DNA of 24,236 nucleotides from Chlamydomonas sphaeroides (lineage: Eukaryota > Chlorophyta > Chlorophyceae > Chlamydomonadales > Chlamydomonadaceae). A program made the translations under genes and the position numbers. Positions 22,042 through 24,236 of the stretch are shown here, piece after piece. Position 1 is the stretch's first letter, and every line of letters starts with the position of its first letter. The DNA lies in contig BDDC01001366.1 of NCBI GenBank assembly GCA_001662425.1, forward strand, positions 1 to 24,236, in the 5' to 3' direction. The notes under the pieces were generated by a model. It did not search any database, had not been told where the DNA came from, and was given only the letters and a program-made list of their open reading frames with translations.

Positions 22042-22181
22042 GCGGCGGCGGCGAGGGCGGCGGCGGCGGCCACGAGCTGGCGCTGGCGGTGTGTGTGTCG
22101 GAGCCGGGCTGGGTGCATGCGGTGCTGCGGGCGGCGCTGGAGGTGCAACTGCGGCCGATGTGGGAGGACGACGTGGAGTAG
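9461..22181 (+). CDS. Large zinc-cluster / SAM / ankyrin-repeat protein
   Basis: Proposed model of 26 exons, 2047 residues: 9461-9805, 9947-10013, 10212-11948, 12178-12332, 12726-13212, 13493-13674, 13861-14070, 14459-14630, 14871-14947, 15643-15744, 16103-16225, 16471-16569, 16856-16948, 17377-17481, 17791-17904, 18132-18170, 18432-18530, 18798-18893, 19057-19161, 19324-19431, 19552-19672, 19796-20400, 20621-20850, 21123-21321, 21522-21560, 21747-22181. Every junction closes in phase and the total is divisible by three. Domain order is Cys/His cluster (15-113), low complexity (about 180-680), SAM-like 1 (687-765), Cys cluster (774-798), SAM-like 2 (about 900-985), acidic linker, ankyrin repeats (1179-1530) and an unknown C-terminus. 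SAM and ankyrin domains bind proteins, so a scaffold or regulator is likely, but no function can be named. The 14070/14459 junction is least certain; if wrong, two genes are present. The start is the first in-frame ATG. Confidence 0.7.
10212..11857 (+). other. Long low-complexity segment of exon 3
   Basis: Residues from about 138 to 686. The first 90 residues are ordered-looking and Leu/Pro-rich (PPWLDHPTLGAWVQFAGLCL). The rest consists of Gln runs, Ala runs, Pro runs and Gly-rich stretches, with a mid-acidic island near 11250-11420 (GDDGDLEGLLGPLPGAGLLG). Such Gln/Pro/acidic composition is seen in transcriptional activation regions, but that is only a compositional analogy. Confidence 0.6.
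11858..12332 (+). other. SAM-like domain 1 (split by a phase-1 intron)
   Basis: Residues 687-768 run VQAWLLSLRHVLGEE, VYAEAFERTGYAT, LESLAGMGDKQLRLVD, EHGLAATRYGDTRVLLAHRE. The spacing W-L-x-x-L ... Y-x-x-x-F ... L-x-x-L-x-x-x-x-x-x-L ... G-x-x-x-x-x-x-G-x-x-R-x-L-L follows the sterile alpha motif pattern. The domain is interrupted after A|CG by the intron 11949-12177. SAM domains mediate homo- and hetero-oligomerisation or occasionally RNA binding. Confidence 0.55.
12726..12815 (+). other. Cysteine-rich cluster between the two SAM-like domains
   Basis: Residues 774-798 contain seven cysteines in 25 positions with spacing C-x3-C-x2-C-x10-C-x-C-C-x2-C, starting HCQRSCAVC and ending WCRCCSACA. 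It is followed directly by a Gly/Ser-rich linker. Metal binding is likely from the spacing, but no known finger class was matched. Confidence 0.5.
13107..13674 (+). other. SAM-like domain 2, a diverged duplicate of domain 1
   Basis: Encoded by the end of exon 5 and exon 6. QYAEAFERTGLTT then LPLLLCLSHSHLDLVEAVM, EGGIANTEG and AHRQALLAAARELEAARQL align with VYAEAFERTGYAT, LESLAGMGDKQLRLVDATM, EHGLAATRYG and AHREELVEAARRLQQ of domain 1. The intron sits at the identical place and phase in both. The first helix is poorly conserved, so the second copy may not fold as a full SAM domain. Confidence 0.5.
14940..15052. repeat. AT-rich 13-bp minisatellite flanked by a 20-bp direct repeat at a splice donor
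   Basis: TGCGCAAGGTGCGTGCGTGT, which spans the exon 9 donor, is present at 14940-14959 and again exactly at 15033-15052. Between them, 14962-15026 holds five 13-bp units of the type AGTGAAGTAATAG, much more AT-rich than the surroundings. The whole lies at the start of the 695-base intron following exon 9. Confidence 0.9.
16103..19635 (+). other. Ankyrin-repeat array, one repeat per exon
   Basis: Exons 11-15 and 17-21 each carry one ankyrin repeat. Examples are GPLHIAAYKDWPEAAELLLA, GTTPLHAAASQGHCGLVELL, GMTPLHFAASKGCLPSVELL and GRTPLCLASMAGRTPIMQLL, with GADPN-type turns at exon ends. Repeats vary in conservation: exon 14 (GTPLCLAASYKRTQAVRQLL) and exon 19 (RRTSLMEACRHGL) are weaker and exon 21 is a truncated capping repeat. 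Exon 16 is a 13-residue linker. All introns inside the array are phase 0. Ankyrin arrays form protein-binding solenoids. Introns here are 130-450 bases with G-rich simple sequence. Confidence 0.9.
17944..17982. repeat. 13-bp minisatellite in the intron after exon 15
   Basis: Three consecutive copies of GTGCTGGGTGCGG, the last ending in C. It is intronic, lying between the ankyrin exon ending at 17904 and the 39-base exon starting at 18132. Confidence 0.9.
19796..22181 (+). other. Unrecognised C-terminal region of the large protein
   Basis: Residues 1546-2047 follow the ankyrin array across five exons. The region is Leu/Ala/Pro-rich with ordered-looking blocks: WPAEWLPGWLAGHCGSGGL, GCRPFQLLVLAVQLSRVVAS, AMEDLVARLTVGADGRGGDL, RRLLLYRLGLRPVLTVSRAG, HHTYLISSMTLTVIAEKRGP, CTYGKLLLLDPAGQPLRPSG and a final HELALAVCVSEPGWVHAVLR segment ending WEDDVE. 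The alternating hydrophobic pattern at about 1824-1950 suggests a beta-rich fold. I cannot assign a family. Confidence 0.5.
21976..22073 (+). repeat. GGC-repeat encoding a Gly/Asp/Glu linker in the last exon
   Basis: Imperfect GGC trinucleotide run with interspersed GAC, GAT and GAG codons encodes a roughly 32-residue Gly-rich insert with scattered acidic residues between two conserved-looking segments. Such in-frame runs are common in GC-rich algal genes and vary in length. Confidence 0.85.
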
Positions 22182-22966
22182 CAGGAGGGCGCAGGGTTGG
22201 GGCGTACGTGTGGGTAAACGATGAGTTGGGGAGGATGCGGAGCGCCACTCGTCCGACGCGCGGGTGTTGGCGGAGACGGGTGGCTGGGCGCAGGCGGAGG
22301 TGCGAGATCGATGGCAGTTGACGCGTTGCGGGAACATGTTGCTTGGCTGTTGCGTACGTACCTGCTGTCCACCTACCGCTCGGGCCCTGTCGTCGCTCCG
22401 TCCGCAGCGCAACCGCTCCCAGGGGCCCACATGGCCAACACGCCGCGGCAGTCGCAGCGCTCCCAGCCGCCGGCCCTGAGCAGGAGGGCCTCCTGGCTCT
22501 GAGTGCGGCTCGCCGCCCGCCCCGGCTCCCCTCCGCCATACATGCTCTGCCCATCTGTACAGGGTGCGTAAGCAGGCACGCAGCCGGTGCTGGTGCGCGG
22601 TATAGTGTAGCTGCAGACCCTTCCCTCATCAGATGTACACAAGGGATGGGTCGCCGGCCGCCGCCAGGGTGACGGCTAGGTGCGGCGGGCGGGGCGGGCA
22701 TCGCAGCGGCGCTGCCACGGTCGCCACCAGGCGGGGGCGGCAGCGCAGAGGGGCGGCAGTGCAGTGCGGCGCAAGGTCCATGCATGGTCCGTGCCGTGCC
22801 AGGTGCGTGCGAGATGTCATGGCGCGACGACGACGGTGGTGGCAGGCAGGAAGGTAGGGCCGCGGCAGCCGCGCGACATCCAGCGCGTGCGTGCCGGGGC
22901 GGTGGCCGGGCTACGCGCCGTGGCAGGAACCGGCGTGTGGCGTGAGCGGCGGAGCCGGCGCCATGG
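22182..22966. other. 3' flank of the large gene, nothing recognised
   Basis: This presumably includes the 3' UTR of the SAM/ankyrin gene. No TGTAA occurs on the plus strand here. Open frames on both strands are Arg/Ala/Pro-rich and overlap, and none shows a domain. The stretch ends at the candidate target-site copy of the retroelement. Confidence 0.5.
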
Positions 22967-22968
22967 CC

Positions 22969-22989
22969 TACTGTTACTGTTACTGTTAC
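22969..22989 (-). repeat. Hexamer repeat tail (ACAGTA)n
   Basis: On the plus strand TACTGT is repeated three times and followed by TAC. It sits at the 3' terminus of the minus-oriented retroelement, where many non-LTR families carry short tandem repeats instead of poly(A). Confidence 0.8.
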
Positions 22990-23056
22990 ATCGCAAAGCA
23001 GAGATCGCCGTTTCAAAGCCAGGGGGGCCATCGGCAAATCAGATCATCTCAGTGCA

Positions 23057-23401
23057 CTAGGGCCCTCGGCTCCTCAGTGCTTTGGTCCGCCTATTCCACA
23101 AATCCCTCAGGTACCGAGCCACATGACTCGGATCAGCCTCGAGCATCACGCGGCACATGCCACGACGTGCAAGTTGGAGAGTAAGCTCGTGCTCAGCCCG
23201 CAGCTGGCTATATGCGGGACACTCGCCGAACAGATGTAACTCTTCAACGCTGTTAGCACACAACCCGCAAAGGCGTGCCTCCCGCGTTCTGCCACTAGGG
23301 CGGTTGGCCTCAAGGTCCCAGCACTCCAGCCTAAATCGCATGAGCACCTGATGCAAGGCCAGGGGCATGATAGCGGCGGTGTGAGTAGTACCGACTGGCC
23401 T
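23057..23401 (-). pseudogene. Fragment of a retrotransposon reverse transcriptase, C-terminal zinc region
   Basis: The open frame on the minus strand is bounded by TGA at 23402-23404 and TAG at 23057-23059. It contains VLMRFRLECWDLEANRPSG, RLCGLC, EELHLFGECPAY and QLRAEH. The pattern RFRLxxWxLxxNRPxGR followed by C-x2-C ... H-x4-C-P-x-Y is characteristic of the zinc-binding region after the polymerase domain in non-LTR elements. The upstream polymerase domain is missing and the frame is stopped, so it cannot encode an active enzyme. Confidence 0.75.
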
Positions 23402-23422
23402 TCACCGCCGTGTCCCAACCGA

Positions 23423-23453
23423 TCTCGAGCAGGGGAGACTCCCCTGATCGAGA
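23423..23453. repeat. Near-perfect inverted repeat (hairpin)
   Basis: CTCGAGCAGGGGAG (23424-23437) and CTCCCCTGATCGAG (23439-23452) are reverse complements at 13 of 14 positions, with one loop base and one further T-A pair outside. A smaller palindrome AACACT-G-AGTGTT lies at 23528-23540. Both are inside the retroelement remnant, upstream of its coding fragment in element orientation. Confidence 0.85.
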
Positions 23454-23687
23454 GCATGCGGCCTGCCCGTCGGCCGCCTGTGTAATATATCAACATGCAA
23501 GTGCTACTAGTAGTATAGGGGCTGGAGAACACTGAGTGTTGGACTTCGCCATGGGGGGCTTCACCAAGGGGGAGCACAGCCGCGTGGAGGGCGCGGCGGG
23601 TGGATCGGAGTGCGAACTACGTGGCACTAACCCAGCTCGCAGCCGGGGCCAACACGGCACGCCTGGCATAATAACAAAGCTACTCGC

Positions 23688-24236
23688 ATGGATCGACCCA
23701 GCACGCGGCGCTTGCGCATGGCGCTCCTGCTGTGCGCATTCTTTGCCTTATTCGGCGCCGTTGCTTCAGGCCGTAGCGTATTTACAACGAACGTTTCGCA
23801 GCTAGTAGCTGCGTTTGCCGATAGCACTGTTACGGAGATTCTGCTTGACTCACCTAGGGTGGCCATTTCGGACGACGAATGGCTCGCGGCGTGGGCGCAG
23901 CTAGGCAGCACGATCATCATATTACAACGGAATGTCACGCTTGCTGGCAGCCCGCGGCTGCCATCACTTCCCGTCTTCGCACCTGCGATGAAGCCCCGGC
24001 GCACGCTTGGAGTGAGGCGTGCCACGATTCTGCCCTTCATAACTCCTTACTCGGGTATCTGCCCACCTGGCAGTCGTCCGCTGGCCCCCGTCTCAGGAAG
24101 CGCGTCCCGCCACCACGACCGCCACCCTTCCGCCCGCCCCTCCGCACCCTGGACTTTATGCCCGCCCCCAACCCCGCAGATCCAGCTCGTCGACGGAGCT
24201 GTGCTGACCATGCGCAACTTCATCATGCAGATAGGC
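23688..24236 (+). CDS. Secreted protein, 5' part, running off the window
   Basis: The frame opens at ATG 23688 (M-D-R-P-S-T-R-R-L-R) and stays open to the window end. A signal peptide is clear: basic start, then MALLLCAFFALFGAVASG. Mature sequence includes SVFTTNVSQLVAAFADSTVT, EILLDSPRVAISDDEWLAAW, STIIILQRNVTLAGSPRLPS and, near the right edge, IQLVDGAVLTMRNFIMQIG. The alternation of short beta-like segments with ILLD, NVTLAG and GAVLTMRNF recalls right-handed parallel beta-helix (pectin-lyase-like) extracellular proteins of volvocine algae. A phase-0 intron 24012-24179 (GGA|GTGAGG to CCCCGCAG) is likely, because the intervening translation is Pro/Arg/Ser-rich and unlike the flanks. Codons such as TTA, CTA, ATA and GTA are frequent, unlike the neighbouring genes. 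Alternative start: the Met at residue 11. Confidence 0.7.
   Translation, partial: MDRPSTRRLRMALLLCAFFALFGAVASGRSVFTTNVSQLVAAFADSTVTEILLDSPRVAISDDEWLAAWAQLGSTIIILQRNVTLAGSPRLPSLPVFAPAMKPRRTLGVRRATILPFITPYSGICPPGSRPLAPVSGSASRHHDRHPSARPSAPWTLCPPPTPQIQLVDGAVLTMRNFIMQIG

Larger units (their letters stand above)
22967..23546 (-). mobile_element. 5'-truncated non-LTR retrotransposon 3' end
   Basis: Minus-oriented remnant with the C-terminal reverse-transcriptase-associated region (23057-23401), about 70 bases of 3' UTR and a terminal short tandem repeat (ACAGTA)3 at 22969-22989, in place of a poly(A) tail. CGCCATGG occurs on both sides (22959-22966 and 23547-23554) and could be the target-site duplication, although it is short and contains a palindrome. 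Most of the element, including the polymerase core and endonuclease, is absent. Family within the non-LTR class is not determined. Confidence 0.65.

Noticed and set aside
21895..23037. 380-codon minus-strand open frame crossing the last exon of the large gene
   Set aside because: It is Arg/Pro-rich, driven by the GGC repeat on the other strand. It crosses the retroelement tail and shows no domain.
1..24236. CRISPR array, bacterial operon or phage content
   Set aside because: The spliceosomal introns, the eukaryotic ribosomal-protein gene and the lack of regularly spaced palindromic repeats exclude a prokaryotic interpretation.

Overview
The window reads as nuclear DNA of a green alga, most likely a volvocine or other Chlamydomonadales chlorophyte. 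It is very GC-rich with strong G/C third-position preference. Genes are intron-dense, with donors of the GTGAGT/GTGCGG/GTGCGT type and C-rich tracts before CAG acceptors. Several stop codons are followed by the green-algal polyadenylation signal TGTAA, and glycine- and alanine-rich linkers are common. All gene models below were assembled by hand from splice signals, reading-frame phase and protein resemblance. No database search was possible.

Layout, left to right. Positions 1-155 are a GGGAT microsatellite and a G-rich minisatellite. Positions 484-1057 (+) hold the last two exons of an unrecognised hydrophobic protein. Positions 2220-4192 (-) are a complete five-exon gene for cytosolic ribosomal protein uS15 (RPS13), converging on the first gene. 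About 260 bp of shared upstream DNA separates it from a small single-membrane-span protein at 4451-4884 (+) that resembles the cytochrome oxidase assembly factor COX14. Next come an intronless, probably organelle-targeted 360-residue protein with weak mTERF-like character (5045-6127, +) and a four-exon LYR-motif protein of the LYRM7/MZM1 type (6626-7962, +), a complex III assembly factor.

Positions 9461-22181 (+) can be assembled into one 26-exon frame encoding 2047 residues. The order is: N-terminal Cys/His cluster, long low-complexity region, SAM-like domain, Cys-rich cluster, second SAM-like domain, acidic linker, about ten ankyrin repeats, and an unrecognised C-terminal region ending in a Gly-rich insert. 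Every splice junction closes in phase, and nearly every ankyrin repeat is its own phase-0 exon. The weakest junction is 14070/14459, so two adjacent genes remain possible.

Positions 22967-23546 contain the 3' end of a non-LTR retrotransposon on the minus strand (RT-associated zinc-knuckle region, hexamer-repeat tail, candidate target-site duplication). Positions 23688-24236 (+) begin a secreted protein that runs off the right edge and uses noticeably more A/T-ending codons than its neighbours.

The genes do not form an obvious shared pathway. Two neighbours (COX14-like and LYRM7-like) are both predicted respiratory-chain assembly factors, which may be coincidence. The most unusual content is the large SAM/ankyrin gene, including its internal SAM-exon duplication and a duplicated splice donor flanking an AT-rich minisatellite.
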